Assembly (NCBI RefSeq): GCF_900111765.1
Contig: NZ_FOIB01000001.1
Coordinates: 496,001 to 560,000, forward strand
Source of the DNA: Myxococcus fulvus
Lineage (GTDB): Bacteria; Myxococcota; Myxococcia; Myxococcales; Myxococcaceae
Direction of reading: 5' to 3'
DNA: 64,000 nucleotides
Positions 45,794 through 54,924 of this stretch are shown here, piece by piece. A model generated the notes under the pieces. It had not been told where the DNA came from. It worked only from the letters and a program-made list of their open reading frames with translations, and did not search any database. The translations under genes were made by a program, and so were the position numbers. Position 1 is the first letter of the stretch. Every line of letters starts with the position of its first letter.

Positions 45794-47203
45794 CTACTCG
45801 CTGAGCGCGCCGCCGCGAGCCGGAGGCGCGTCCCCACCGGAGGCGACGCGCACCGTCTTGGCGTTGAGGAACTCGTGGATGCCCAGGTCGGCGAGCTCGC
45901 GCCCGTGGCCGGAGTTCTTCACCCCGCCGAAGGGCAGCCGCGCGTCGGACACCACCATCTGGTTGACGAACACCATGCCGGACTCGATGCCGTCGATGAA
46001 GCGGCGCTGCTCGCCCGCATCGCGCGTCCACACGCTGGCGCCCAGGCCGAAGGGCGTGGCGTTGGCGAGCTCCACCGCGTGCTCCACGTCGCGGGCACGG
46101 AGCAGCGTGGCCACCGGACCGAACAGCTCGTCATGGAACGCGGGCGCGGCAGGCGGCGGGTCCGCGAGGAGGGTGGGCGGATAGAAGTTGCCGGGGCGCT
46201 CCAGCGGCTTGCCGCCGAGGAGCAGCCTCGCGCCGGCCTTCACGCTCGCCTCCACCTGCGCGTGCAGGCCCTGGAGGATGCCCTGCGTGGCCAGCGGGCC
46301 CAGGTCCGTCTTCGGGTCCATGGGGTCGCCCACGGTGACCTTCTTCAAGCGCTCGACGAAGCGGCGCTCGAACTCGGCGGCGATGGGCTCGGCGACGATG
46401 AAGCGCTTGGCGGCGATGCAGGACTGGCCGTTGTTGATGAGGCGCGCGGACGCGGCCGTCTCCACCGCCTTGTCTAGGTCCGCGCTGGGCATGACGATGA
46501 ACGGGTCGCTGCCGCCCAGCTCGAGCACCACCTTCTTGAGCGACTTGCCCGCCGACGCGCCCACCGCGCGGCCCGCGCCCTCGCTGCCGGTGAGCGTCAC
46601 CGCGCGCACGCGGGCGTCCTCGATGACGCGGTTGACGTCGGCGGTCTCGATGAGGAGCGTCTGGAACGCGCCCTTCGGGAAGCCCGCGTCCAGGAACAGC
46701 GTCTCCAGCGCGAGCGCGCACTGGGGCACGTTGTGCGCGTGCTTGAGCAGGCCCACGTTGCCCGCCATCAGCGCGGGCGCGGCGAAGCGCACCACCTGCC
46801 AGAAGGGGAAGTTCCACGGCATGATGGCCAGCACGGGTCCCAACGGCTGGTAGCGCACGAAGGCGGTGTCTCCGCCCACGTCGATGGGCCGGTCCTTGAG
46901 CAGCCCCTCCGCCTTGGCCACGTAGTAGCGGCACGCCGTCGCGCACTTCTTCGCCTCGGCCTTGGCGGCCTCCAGCGGCTTGCCCATCTCCTCGGTCATG
47001 ATGCGGCCGTAGTGGTCCGCCCCCGCGTCCAGCAGCTCCGCGGCGCGGCGCATCCAGCGGGCGCGCTCGGCGAAGGGCGTCTGGCGGTACGCGCGGAACG
47101 TGTCCGAGGCGAGCTGGAGCTTCGACTCCAGCTGCTCCGGGGTGAGGGCGTCGAACGTGCGCAGCGTCTTGCCGGACGTCGGGTCGATGGTGGCGATGGC
47201 CAT
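45794..47203 (-). CDS. NAD(P)-dependent aldehyde dehydrogenase, succinate-semialdehyde type
   Basis: ATG 47203 begins MAIATIDPTSGKTLRTF; 469 residues, the length of the short YneI/Sad group. Catalytic features: Glu in VVLELGGSDPFIV and nucleophile Cys in NNGQSCIAAKRFIV, the oxyanion Asn in PWNFPFWQV, and the closing PFGGVKNSGHGRELADLGIHEF. The PWNFPFWQVVRFAAPALMAGN segment is typical of succinate-semialdehyde dehydrogenases of this group, which convert the aldehyde to succinate in GABA or related degradation. Substrate is inferred by family only. No transaminase or transporter is next to it. It lies divergent to the FHA regulator gene. Confidence 0.88.
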   Translation of the reverse strand: MAIATIDPTSGKTLRTFDALTPEQLESKLQLASDTFRAYRQTPFAERARWMRRAAELLDAGADHYGRIMTEEMGKPLEAAKAEAKKCATACRYYVAKAEGLLKDRPIDVGGDTAFVRYQPLGPVLAIMPWNFPFWQVVRFAAPALMAGNVGLLKHAHNVPQCALALETLFLDAGFPKGAFQTLLIETADVNRVIEDARVRAVTLTGSEGAGRAVGASAGKSLKKVVLELGGSDPFIVMPSADLDKAVETAASARLINNGQSCIAAKRFIVAEPIAAEFERRFVERLKKVTVGDPMDPKTDLGPLATQGILQGLHAQVEASVKAGARLLLGGKPLERPGNFYPPTLLADPPPAAPAFHDELFGPVATLLRARDVEHAVELANATPFGLGASVWTRDAGEQRRFIDGIESGMVFVNQMVVSDARLPFGGVKNSGHGRELADLGIHEFLNAKTVRVASGGDAPPARGGALSE

Positions 47204-47338
47204 GCGAGGCTCCTTGCGGGAGCGCGGTGATAGCAGCCGGGCGCGCGCGCACAATGCCCGGGGGTGGCCAGCGTCAGGGCCCGCACGCGCCGGGGCCCCC
47301 GTGTTCCTGATATGCGACACATGTCGCCCGCGTCCGCC

Positions 47339-49072
47339 ATGCCCCAATTCCTCGTCCTGCCCGACGGCCACCGCCTCCCCCTGGACAAGCCCGTCCTCTC
47401 CCTGGGCTCCGACGCCACGTGTGACGTGGTGCTCACGGGCGCGGGTGTGAAGCCGAGCCACGCGCTGCTGTTTCGCGACGCGCGCGGCTGGAGCGTGTCC
47501 CCGGCGGGGCGCGGCTGTGACGTGCGGGTGAAGGGCCGGCGCGTGGACCTGGCGCCGCTGGAGCCCGGCGACCGCATCCGCCTGGGCACGGTGGAGGTGG
47601 AGCTGGTCGAGATGGGGGAGGGGCGCGCGGAGGGCTCGCGGACGCCCGAGCCCCGACGCTTGGTGGCGGTGATGGCGGAGCTGTCCTCGCGGCTGCTCGC
47701 GCAGCGTCCTCCGCTGGAGCTGCTCGACGTGGCGATGCGCGGCCTCGCCGATGTGGTGGGCGCGGACGTGGGCTTCCTCGTCGCGGCGGACTCGAGCCAC
47801 GGGCCTCGACGCGTGTTGTTCGCCACGGGCGCGAAGGCCGAGGCCGCGGTCGTGGACAGCCTGGTGGACCGGGTGCTGACGTCGGGCGCGCCCGTGCTCG
47901 TGGCGGACGTGGCGGCGGACGCGGCGCTGGCGGGGGCTCCGAGCCTGGAGGCGCTGCGACTGGGCTCCGCGCTGGTGGTGCCGCTGCGCGTGGAGCTGGT
48001 GCCGTTGTCGGTGGTGTACCTGGGGCGCAAGCTCGGCGCGCCCGGGTTCACCTCGGCGGACCTGGAGGAGGCGCTGGCGCTCTGCGCGATGACGGCGCTG
48101 CTGTTGTCGACGCGGCGTGAGCTGACGGAGCTGCGCTCGCGGGTGGAGGGGCTCACGCGGCGCATCGAGGCGGCGACGTTCGAGGGCCTCATCGGCGAGT
48201 CCCCCGCGATGCGCGCGCTGTATCGCCAGGTGGAGCGGCTGGGGCCCACGCCGCTCAACGTCCTCATCCAGGGCGAGACGGGCACGGGCAAGGAGCTGGT
48301 GGCCCGCGCGCTCCATCGACGCGGAGGACGTCCGGGGCGCCTTGTCGCCATCAACTGCGCCGCGCTGCCGGAGAGCCTCATCGAGCGCGAGCTGTTCGGC
48401 CACGCGCGCGGCGCCTTCACCGGCGCGGGCGCGGAGCGGGCGGGGCTGGTGGAGGCGGCCGACGGAGGCACGCTGTTCCTGGACGAGATTGGCGACATGC
48501 CGCTGTCGCTCCAGACACGCCTGTTGCGCGTGGTGCAGGAGCGCGAGGTGACGCGGCTGGGCGAGCACACGCCGCGCAAGGTGGACGTGCGGGTCGTCTC
48601 CGCGACGCACGTCCCGCTGGAGGAGGCGGTGCGCAAGGGCACCTTCCGCGCGGACCTGCGCTACCGGCTGGAGGAGGTGCGCGTGGACGTGCCGCCCCTG
48701 CGCGAGCGCGGTGACGACGTGCTCCTCCTCACGCACCACGTGCTGACGCAGGAGTCGCGCAAGGCGCGGGGCCTCACCCAGAAGGCCATGGAGGCGCTGC
48801 GAGGCCACCCGTTCCCCGGCAACGTGCGGGAGCTGGTGTCACGCGTGCGGCGCGCGGCGGTGCTGGCCACGGACGAGCTCTTGCGCCCCGAGGACCTGGA
48901 GCTGGGCGCGGAGGACGGGCCCATGGTGCCGCTGGAGGAGGCGCGTGAGGCCTTTGTCCAGCGCTACGTGCGCGAGGCGATTGCCCGCTGTGGCGGCAGC
49001 AAGAAGGACGCGGCGGCGGCGCTGGGCATCGGCCTGCGCTCACTGTTCCGCTACCTGGGCGAGGGGGACTGA
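47339..49072 (+). CDS. Sigma-54 enhancer-binding protein with FHA and GAF domains
   Basis: 577 residues from ATG 47339 (ATGs at 47312 and 47321 are alternatives; no strong ribosome site). An FHA domain (about 1-95: [22 protein letters not shown]) binds phosphothreonine; a GAF domain follows (about 115-250). The AAA+ domain (about 275-510) has Walker A GETGTGKE (about 311), GAFTGA (about 358) and [14 protein letters not shown], and a Fis-type HTH ends the protein ([22 protein letters not shown]). FHA-type activators are a myxobacterial speciality, controlled by Ser/Thr kinases. A sigma-54 promoter lies 130 bases downstream, and a Ser/Thr kinase gene is three genes on. Confidence 0.94.
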   Translation: MPQFLVLPDGHRLPLDKPVLSLGSDATCDVVLTGAGVKPSHALLFRDARGWSVSPAGRGCDVRVKGRRVDLAPLEPGDRIRLGTVEVELVEMGEGRAEGSRTPEPRRLVAVMAELSSRLLAQRPPLELLDVAMRGLADVVGADVGFLVAADSSHGPRRVLFATGAKAEAAVVDSLVDRVLTSGAPVLVADVAADAALAGAPSLEALRLGSALVVPLRVELVPLSVVYLGRKLGAPGFTSADLEEALALCAMTALLLSTRRELTELRSRVEGLTRRIEAATFEGLIGESPAMRALYRQVERLGPTPLNVLIQGETGTGKELVARALHRRGGRPGRLVAINCAALPESLIERELFGHARGAFTGAGAERAGLVEAADGGTLFLDEIGDMPLSLQTRLLRVVQEREVTRLGEHTPRKVDVRVVSATHVPLEEAVRKGTFRADLRYRLEEVRVDVPPLRERGDDVLLLTHHVLTQESRKARGLTQKAMEALRGHPFPGNVRELVSRVRRAAVLATDELLRPEDLELGAEDGPMVPLEEAREAFVQRYVREAIARCGGSKKDAAAALGIGLRSLFRYLGEGD

Positions 49073-49077
49073 CACGC

Positions 49078-49119
49078 CGCCTCCTCGGGAGGCCCTGTCC
49101 GCGTGCCAGTCCTGGCACG
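49078..49119 (+). terminator. Two hairpins after the FHA regulator gene
   Basis: GCCTCC-N3-GGAGGC is followed by the palindrome CGTGCCA-N4-TGGCACG (49102-49119), which is trailed by TTT. The second can end the regulator transcript, but it also lies about 85 bases upstream of the -24 box at 49203, the usual place and form for an enhancer site. Both roles are possible. Confidence 0.5.
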
Positions 49120-49202
49120 TTTCCCCCGACGCCGCGCGGCTGTGAGCGCCGTTCTTCGCGCAACCCCTTGGAATCGCGGGGCCTCGCGCCCGCATGTGCC
49201 CG

Positions 49203-49220
49203 CGGCACGGCGGTTGCGAT
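49203..49220 (+). promoter_or_regulatory. Sigma-54 promoter of the Cys-rich lipoprotein gene
   Basis: CGGCACG-N4-TTGCGA with GG (49204-49205) and GC (49216-49217) ten bases apart; the only departure in the -24 box is C for the first T. Transcription would start near 49229, giving a leader of about 58 bases before ATG 49287. The enhancer-binding protein encoded immediately upstream is the obvious candidate activator. Confidence 0.65.
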
Positions 49221-49286
49221 GGGGCCTGGTCATACGCCGCTGACGGAAGGGCCGGCGCGGCGAGAACGACCTTCACGGAGAAGAAC

Positions 49287-50024
49287 ATGAAGCGATGGCT
49301 GATGGCGCTGTTCCTGGCGGTGGTGGTGACGGGCTGTGGCAGCACGAGCGAGGACGATGACAAGGGCCCCAACAACCCTGACCCGAACGACCAGGAGAAG
49401 ATGCTCTGCAGCGCGAGCAAGGCCTGTCCCTCCGGGCAGTTCTGCTTCAACGGCTTGTGTGCCCTGGGCTGCCAGTCGAACGCGAACTGCGCGGCGGACC
49501 AGTACTGCGACACCGAGGACACGGGCGCCCTGGCCTCCTACTGCAAGAACAAGAAGGTGCCGACGTGCACCGCCGACACCCAGTGCCTGAGCAACCAGAC
49601 CTGCATCGAGGGCCTGTGCAGCCTGCGTCCGCCCGCGAACCCGCCCACGTGCGACCCGGACACGTCCGACTTCAAGGACGGCTGCGACAACTACTCGGTG
49701 TGCATGGACCCGGATGACGACGGCGCGCGCCAGCCGTACTGCGCCAGCTTCGCGCCGTGCGCAGAGGACGGGGCCTGCCCGGTGGGCCTGGGCGGCGCGG
49801 TGTGCAACGACGGCTACCTGTCGAACAAGGGCCGCTTCTGCATGCAGGGCCTCTGCCGCGACAACTCCAACTGCCCCTCGGAGTGGAGCTGCGTGAAGCC
49901 CTTCACGGGCTCGGTCATCGGCTTCTGCAGCCCGGGCGCCTTCGGCTTCCCGTGCCAGGAGAACTCGCAGTGCAAGAGCGGCCAGTGCTTCGGCACGCCG
50001 GGCATCATGGGCACCTGCATGTAG
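49287..50024 (+). CDS. Cysteine-rich lipoprotein with repeated small disulfide modules
   Basis: 245 residues; lipobox VTGC (Cys17), then an Asp/Asn-rich linker and about 28 cysteines. The cysteines repeat in a pattern like C-x4-CPSGQFCFNGLC, CQSNANCAADQYCD, CTADTQCLSNQTCIEGLC, resembling the Dickkopf/granulin-like small disulfide repeats often seen in myxobacterial surface proteins. No enzymatic motif. It is probably exposed on the outer membrane and may bind ligands or partners. GGAG lies nine bases upstream of the ATG. It is directly downstream of a sigma-54 promoter and is followed by a related lipoprotein gene. Confidence 0.85.
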   Translation: MKRWLMALFLAVVVTGCGSTSEDDDKGPNNPDPNDQEKMLCSASKACPSGQFCFNGLCALGCQSNANCAADQYCDTEDTGALASYCKNKKVPTCTADTQCLSNQTCIEGLCSLRPPANPPTCDPDTSDFKDGCDNYSVCMDPDDDGARQPYCASFAPCAEDGACPVGLGGAVCNDGYLSNKGRFCMQGLCRDNSNCPSEWSCVKPFTGSVIGFCSPGAFGFPCQENSQCKSGQCFGTPGIMGTCM

Positions 50025-50130
50025 CAGGGCGCTGAAGTCGGTCCTCGTGCTTCCAGGGAGTACGAGGACCGTGCCTCGCGGGGGCTCGCGCTCCCGCGGG
50101 GATTTGCGCGTAGAGTGGCGGGCCTTGCTG

Positions 50131-51183
50131 ATGCGTCGCTTCCTTTCCTGCTGCTGGCTGGCCGTGCTCGTGCTGCTGTTCGCGCCGGGCTGTCCTCTCG
50201 ACATCCGTGTCCGCTGTGACGAGTCACACGCCTGCGCCTCGAACGAGGTCTGCGTTCGGGGAGGCTGTGAGCCTCGGGCCGTGGAGCGGGTGGGGGAGGA
50301 CTGTGACGGGGACTCGGAATGTGGCCCCGGGCTCACCTGCGGCATGGGCTTTCCGGGGGGGTACTGCCTGCTCGAGTGCTCCGCCGACTCGCCGTGTCCC
50401 TCTGGCACCGTGTGCGCCAAGGACCTGGGAGTCTGCCTGCTCGGGTGTGGCGAGGACTGCTATCGCCCGGGCTACGGCTGTGGACCGGTGCCCGATGCCT
50501 CGGGACCGCTGAACGCCTGCGTGCCCGTGGTGACGCAGGCGGATGGGGGTGGCTCGGACGGCGGCGGTGGCTCGGATGGTGGTGGCGGCTTGGATGCGGG
50601 GTGCACGAGCGCGATTTGCGAGGCGCCGGACGCGGGCTGCTCGGGGCCGACGTGTGGCTCGCCGGATGGGGGCTGCGCGGCCACGGTGGGGATGGGGGGC
50701 ACCTGTGCTCGCGCGTGCGAGTGTCTGGAGGCGGCCGCGGCCTGCGTGGAGGGGCGGTGCACGCAGACGTGTACGTCCGACTTCACGTGCCGGGACGGGC
50801 GACGGTGCAACAACGACGTATGCGAGGTGGGGCCCCGGCTGGGCGAGGCGTGCAAGGACCCGTTCGACTGCGCGGGCACCGCGACGTGCCGTCCGGAGCG
50901 GCCCCGGTGCGAGGAGTCCTGCAACCCGAACGCGGGAGGCGGCATCTGTCCCGCCGGCTACCAGTGCGCGCTGGACGGGCTGTGTGTGCGGGAGTGCACG
51001 GGAATCCCTGAATCGACGGGCGAGGTCTGCGAGAACTCGTGGGACTGCGCGACCTGCGCGGTGTGCCTGAGCTCGGGGGCGGAGTCGCGGTGTCGGCGCA
51101 CCTGTCGGCTGGACCGGGACTGCCCTGGGGGCGCTGTGGGAGCGTGCGAGCAGGTGGGCGAGACGAAGGCCTGCCGGCTGTAG
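50131..51183 (+). CDS. Second cysteine-rich lipoprotein
   Basis: 350 residues; signal peptide with lipobox APGC (Cys21); a TTG two codons earlier is a possible start. The mature part carries over 40 cysteines in modules such as CDESHACASNEVCVRGGC, CDGDSECGPGLTC and CRDGRRCNNDVC, broken in the middle (about residues 135-160) by a low-complexity Gly/Ser/Asp stretch. It is a paralogue of the preceding lipoprotein in style, not closely in sequence. The 106-base gap between them has no clear promoter, so co-transcription is likely. It ends 43 bases before the kinase gene. Function unknown; surface adhesion or signalling is a guess. Confidence 0.82.
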   Translation: MRRFLSCCWLAVLVLLFAPGCPLDIRVRCDESHACASNEVCVRGGCEPRAVERVGEDCDGDSECGPGLTCGMGFPGGYCLLECSADSPCPSGTVCAKDLGVCLLGCGEDCYRPGYGCGPVPDASGPLNACVPVVTQADGGGSDGGGGSDGGGGLDAGCTSAICEAPDAGCSGPTCGSPDGGCAATVGMGGTCARACECLEAAAACVEGRCTQTCTSDFTCRDGRRCNNDVCEVGPRLGEACKDPFDCAGTATCRPERPRCEESCNPNAGGGICPAGYQCALDGLCVRECTGIPESTGEVCENSWDCATCAVCLSSGAESRCRRTCRLDRDCPGGAVGACEQVGETKACRL

Positions 51184-51226
51184 CGCTTGGGTTGCTCGCG
51201 GGAGGCGGCTCCCCGAGAATGCGCCC

Positions 51227-53572
51227 GTGATGAAGGGTGAGGTGGTTTCGGGCCGCTACCGACTCGAGCGGGAGCTGGGGCGTGGAGGAATGGCCACGGT
51301 CTTCCTGGCCGTGGACCTGCGCCTGTCACGGCCCGTGGCGTTGAAGCGGATGCACCCGGGCAGGGACGCCGGGCGCGCGGAGCGCTTCCGACGCGAGGCC
51401 GAGCTGGCGGCCTCCCTGCGTCACCCCAACATCCTGGAGGTGCACGACTTCGGTGAGGACGCGGAAGGGCCGTTCCTTGTCTGCGAGTGGGTGCGGGGCG
51501 AGGACCTGCGGAGCCTGGCCGCGAAGCTGGGCCCGGTGCCTCCCGAGGCGGCGCTGGTGCTGGGCTGGGAGCTGGCGCGCGCCCTGTCCGCGGCGCACGC
51601 GAGCGGTGTCGTGCACCGTGACGTGAAGCCGGACAACGTGTTGGTGGCGGAGGGTGGGCCGCTGAAGCTGGCGGACTTCGGGCTGGCCGCGCTGGAGGAC
51701 CAGGAGCGGCTGACGAGCACGGGCGCGGTGACGGGCTCGCTGGCGTACATGGCGCCCGAGCGCATCGACACGGGCGCGTTCTCCCCGGCCTCGGATGTGT
51801 ATGCCGTGGGGGTCATCCTGTTCGAGCTGGTCTCGGGCGGAACGCCTCATGCGGGCAAGGGCGCCGCGCACCTGGCCGCCTCGGTGATGACGCGGGATGC
51901 GCCGTCGCTGACGGAGGTCGTGCCGGGGACCCCCGAGTCCCTGTCGGCCCTGGTGTCCAGGTGCCTGGCGAGGGATGCCCGGAACAGGCCGACGGACGGA
52001 GGCGTGCTGGCGGCGGAGCTGGAGGCGCTGCTGCGGCAGGAGGTCGGGCCGCCCGCCGAGGTGGCTCGCGGGTTCTTGAGCAACCCCGTGGCGGGTGCCA
52101 TCCAGTGGCGGAAGTCTCGCTTCCAGCGCTTGCTCGCGGAGGGGCGTGCGCTGCTGGCGAAGGGCGAGGGTGCGCGCGCCGCGAAGGTGCTCAACGCCGC
52201 GCTGGTGTTGGAGCCGGCGTCATCCGAGGTGGTGGCCTTGCTGCGGGAGCGGCAGCGGCCCAGGCGCTCGCGGGCGCGGTGGGCCGCGGGGTTCGTGCTC
52301 TGCGCGGCGACGGGGCTGGGGGGATGGACGTTGTCTCGCCATCACGAGGCGTCGCGAGCCGAGGATGCGCGGTCGGCGCCAGGGGCTGGGGACTCGACGC
52401 TGTCCCCGGATGACGCGACACGGTTGCGTGAAGGCCCGTGGGGTGCACGAGCCGACGACGCGACGCCGCTCCGTGAAGGTCCGTCGGGTGCGCGGGCCGA
52501 GGACGCGACATCGCCCCGGGATGGACAGGCAGGCGCGGGGGGCGTGGGCTCGACGCCGTCCCGAGAGGGACCTGCGGGGGCACGGCCGGAGGGCTCAACG
52601 CTGTCCCGAGGGGAACGCGCGGGCGCACGAGCCTCGGACGTTGGAGCGGCGGGCGCGGGGAAGGCGTCGTGCGCGGAGGGAGGCTCGTCTTCGGAATGTC
52701 TGAAGGCGCTCGCGCGAGGGAGCGAGGACGCGGGGCGCGGAGCCGAGCCCCTCCTGGATGACGGGCTGGGAGGCGAGAGCGTCATCGCGGCGCGCGAGGC
52801 CCTCGCCGAGCTGTCGCGGACGCAGGCGAAGAAGTCGATGGGTGCACGGTCCACCGGAGGCCCTTCGATGCGCGCCGGGAGCGCCTCCGTGCCCGTGGCT
52901 CCGCGGCCGGGCACTGTGGGCGAGACGACCGTGGGGACTTCGACGCGGGCGGAGCCGACTCCCGTGACTCCGGGCACGGACGTCGCGGGTGGTGGCGAAT
53001 CGAATACACGGGAAGACGTGACGTCGGTAGCGCATGTACCCGTGGGAGATTCAGTGAAGCCGGAGTCGATGGAGGGCTCACCCGTCGTTCCCGGGGCGGG
53101 TGACTCCGCGCAGCCGGCGAACTCGGACTCGAGCGCCGCCGCGCCCGCGAGCCCCGGGGTGCTGAAGCTGACGGCGCGCCCGTGGGCGGAGGTCTTCGTG
53201 GACGGAGAGAGCCGGGGCTACACGCCTCGGGTGCGCGAGCTCTCGTTGCCCGCGGGGACGCACCATCTGCGCTTCGCCAACTCGTTGTGTGACGAGGTGG
53301 AGATGCAGGTGTCGCTCGCGCCCGGCGAGACGGTGACGCGGGACGTGGTGTTGCCGCTGCGCAAGGCGGAGGTGCTCATCCTCGCGCCCGTGGGCTCGCG
53401 ACTCTTCGTGGATGGCCGGGAGGTGGGCGTCGCGCCGCTGGCGAGCGCGGTGAAGGTGGAGCACGGCCGCCACACCGTGACGGCGCGTCGCGCGGGTGCG
53501 CCCGTGTTGCAGCGCGAGGTGGACGCGGTGGCGGGACGGCAGCTCGAGGTCTCGATGGAGGGGCCGCCGTGA
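51227..53572 (+). CDS. Membrane Ser/Thr protein kinase with two PEGA domains
   Basis: 781 residues from GTG 51227 (ATG 51230 next). Kinase domain at about 9-275: GRGGMATVF, catalytic Lys in ALKRM, HRDVKPDN, DFGLA, and APE in MAPERI, all intact. After a short helical link there is one transmembrane helix (about 352-370). A long disordered extracytoplasmic part follows, including five 15-residue repeats (about 397-471). Two PEGA domains end the protein (about 645-705, WAEVFVDGESRGYTP; about 712-781, SRLFVDGREVGVAPL). PEGA domains are thought to contact envelope or peptidoglycan-associated partners. It probably senses the envelope and phosphorylates cytoplasmic targets, possibly the FHA regulator. 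Confidence 0.94.
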   Translation: MMKGEVVSGRYRLERELGRGGMATVFLAVDLRLSRPVALKRMHPGRDAGRAERFRREAELAASLRHPNILEVHDFGEDAEGPFLVCEWVRGEDLRSLAAKLGPVPPEAALVLGWELARALSAAHASGVVHRDVKPDNVLVAEGGPLKLADFGLAALEDQERLTSTGAVTGSLAYMAPERIDTGAFSPASDVYAVGVILFELVSGGTPHAGKGAAHLAASVMTRDAPSLTEVVPGTPESLSALVSRCLARDARNRPTDGGVLAAELEALLRQEVGPPAEVARGFLSNPVAGAIQWRKSRFQRLLAEGRALLAKGEGARAAKVLNAALVLEPASSEVVALLRERQRPRRSRARWAAGFVLCAATGLGGWTLSRHHEASRAEDARSAPGAGDSTLSPDDATRLREGPWGARADDATPLREGPSGARAEDATSPRDGQAGAGGVGSTPSREGPAGARPEGSTLSRGERAGARASDVGAAGAGKASCAEGGSSSECLKALARGSEDAGRGAEPLLDDGLGGESVIAAREALAELSRTQAKKSMGARSTGGPSMRAGSASVPVAPRPGTVGETTVGTSTRAEPTPVTPGTDVAGGGESNTREDVTSVAHVPVGDSVKPESMEGSPVVPGAGDSAQPANSDSSAAAPASPGVLKLTARPWAEVFVDGESRGYTPRVRELSLPAGTHHLRFANSLCDEVEMQVSLAPGETVTRDVVLPLRKAEVLILAPVGSRLFVDGREVGVAPLASAVKVEHGRHTVTARRAGAPVLQREVDAVAGRQLEVSMEGPP
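52415..52639 (+). repeat. Five tandem 45-base repeats inside the kinase gene
   Basis: Five consecutive 15-residue units with the consensus (A/S)T-x-L/P-R-E/D-G-x-x-G-A-R-x-(D/E)-x, from ATRLREGPWGARADD to STLSRGERAGARASD. They lie in the disordered linker between the membrane helix and the PEGA domains. Copy number may vary between strains. Confidence 0.7.
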
Positions 53573-54303
53573 TGATGGGGGTGGCCCTGGTGCTCGGGGT
53601 GCTCGCCGCGTCGCCGCTGGATGGCGCGCGGGAGGCCTACCAGTCCGGTGAGCTGTCCCGGGCGCGCGCGGAGCTGGAGTCGCTGCTCTATCCGCTGAGG
53701 CTCGATGGCGACGAGCTGGAGGCGCATGCGCACCTGCTGCTCGGGGCGACGTGGCATGCGCAGGAGGAGCTGGCGCGCGCCGAGGATGAGGTCGTGCGCG
53801 GGCTGTCCGCCCACGAGGGCACGGCGTTGGACCCGCTGTTGTATCCGCCGGACTTCCTCGCCTTCGTGGAGCGCGCGAGGAGCCAGCATGCCTCGCGCAT
53901 CGCGGAGCTGCGGGCCGAGCGGCGTCCGCGCCTGATGCCTCCGCCGACGCCCATCGCCACGCCGGTGCGCGAGGTCGCGACACGAGAGACACATCCGACG
54001 ATGTCCCGGGCCTGGTACCTGGCGCCGATGGGCGTGGGGCACTTCAAGCAGGGACGCTCGGGCATGGGCACGGCGCTGGCGGTGAGTCAGGGGCTGGGGC
54101 TCGCGCTGGCGGGTGTGTCGCTGGGGACGTCGCTGTCGCTGCGGGGCCCGGATGGGCGCTACAGCGCGAAGGACGAGGGGACGGCGCGCACGCTGAACGT
54201 GACGTACCTGGTGGGCGCCTATGCCTTCGCGGCGGCGTATGCGTATGGTGTGTTCGACGGGCTGGTGCTGACCTCCGAGCCGCCCGCTCGCCCGGTTCCC
54301 TGA
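53569..54303 (+). CDS. Envelope protein with TPR-like N-terminus and membrane helices
   Basis: 244 residues; the GTG start overlaps the kinase stop (GTGA). A signal-like N-terminus (VALVLGVLAASPL) is followed by helical TPR-like pairs (about 20-110: AREAYQSGELSRARAELESLL; AHAHLLLGATWHAQEEL). A Pro-rich link and two C-terminal hydrophobic segments (about 158-190 and 205-230) follow. The layout resembles proteins often encoded next to PEGA kinases in myxobacteria, but the family has no name that I can confirm. Coupling to the kinase gene suggests they work together, perhaps as sensor partner. Confidence 0.75.
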   Translation: MMMGVALVLGVLAASPLDGAREAYQSGELSRARAELESLLYPLRLDGDELEAHAHLLLGATWHAQEELARAEDEVVRGLSAHEGTALDPLLYPPDFLAFVERARSQHASRIAELRAERRPRLMPPPTPIATPVREVATRETHPTMSRAWYLAPMGVGHFKQGRSGMGTALAVSQGLGLALAGVSLGTSLSLRGPDGRYSAKDEGTARTLNVTYLVGAYAFAAAYAYGVFDGLVLTSEPPARPVP

Positions 54304-54369
54304 GGGACGGGCGGGATTTTCGTGCCGCGCCGCGCCCTTTTAGAGAGGGCAGGAGGACTGGAGACCGCC

Positions 54370-54612
54370 ATGACCACCGACATCATCCGCGAGCGCCGCT
54401 TCAACCCCATCATCGCTGGTGTGTTGTCGTTCTTCTTCCCGGGTCTGGGGCAGCTCTACAAGGGCCAGCTCTTCCGGGCCATCCTGTGGTTCTGCTTCGT
54501 GGGCGCGGGGTACTGGTTCTTCGTCTTCCCCGGAATCGTTCTGCACTTCTTCTGCGTGCTGGGCGCGGCGTTCGGCAGCGCGGGGCAGGACCGGTTCCGC
54601 CTGTCGCGGTAG
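54370..54612 (+). CDS. Small TM2-like membrane protein
   Basis: 80 residues from ATG 54370 (AGGAGGACTGG upstream). Two to three transmembrane segments: IIAGVLSFFFPGLGQLYKGQ, then AILWFCFVGAGYWFF, then IVLHFFCVLGAAFG. The FPGLGQLYKGQ motif is the hallmark of the TM2/DUF5683-type small membrane proteins. No biochemical role is established. It follows the kinase-associated gene by 66 bases and may be in the same transcript. It marks the end of the conserved block before the accessory island. Confidence 0.8.
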   Translation: MTTDIIRERRFNPIIAGVLSFFFPGLGQLYKGQLFRAILWFCFVGAGYWFFVFPGIVLHFFCVLGAAFGSAGQDRFRLSR

Positions 54613-54924
54613 CGGCACGCCGTGACGGAACGATGACCGCTCGCGGGACGTCCGCCCGCCAGCCGCGTCTCGAGGCCGTGTACCCATGTGACTGTCCCTT
54701 CGAGCAAGGAGCAGCCGCATGGGTATGTCCGTCGAATGAGGCTGGACGCGTGGCAGTCCAGGCAGCCCTTGCGAGGCCCGGCGCGCCGCCGGTAGCGCGC
54801 CACGTGTGCGCTGGTGATGGTGGGATCGCGACCGACACGCTTCAACTTGGCGATATGCACCACCGTGCACGTTGCCCATAATAATCATATCTTTAATCAT
54901 AGTGAAGCGACGTTGATTCGTGCG
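54613..54924. other. Gene-free gap at the edge of the accessory island
   Basis: No credible frame. It contains an 8-bp inverted repeat, TACCCATG (54681-54688) and CATGGGTA (54718-54725), that could end the upstream transcript, and an AT-rich patch at 54879-54903 (ATAATAATCATATC followed by TTTAATCATAG) unlike the rest of the window, which may be the promoter of the decayed gene that follows. Confidence 0.4.

Noticed and set aside
49102-49119. Second sigma-54 promoter at TGGCACG following the FHA gene
   Set aside because: The -12 element is missing: there is no GC ten bases after GG. The sequence is better explained as one arm of a palindrome.
54410-54863. Minus-strand frames across the TM2 gene and the gap
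   Set aside because: They contain a CLDCH string that hints at a heme site but have no further domain, no ribosome site and overlap a recognised gene on the other strand.
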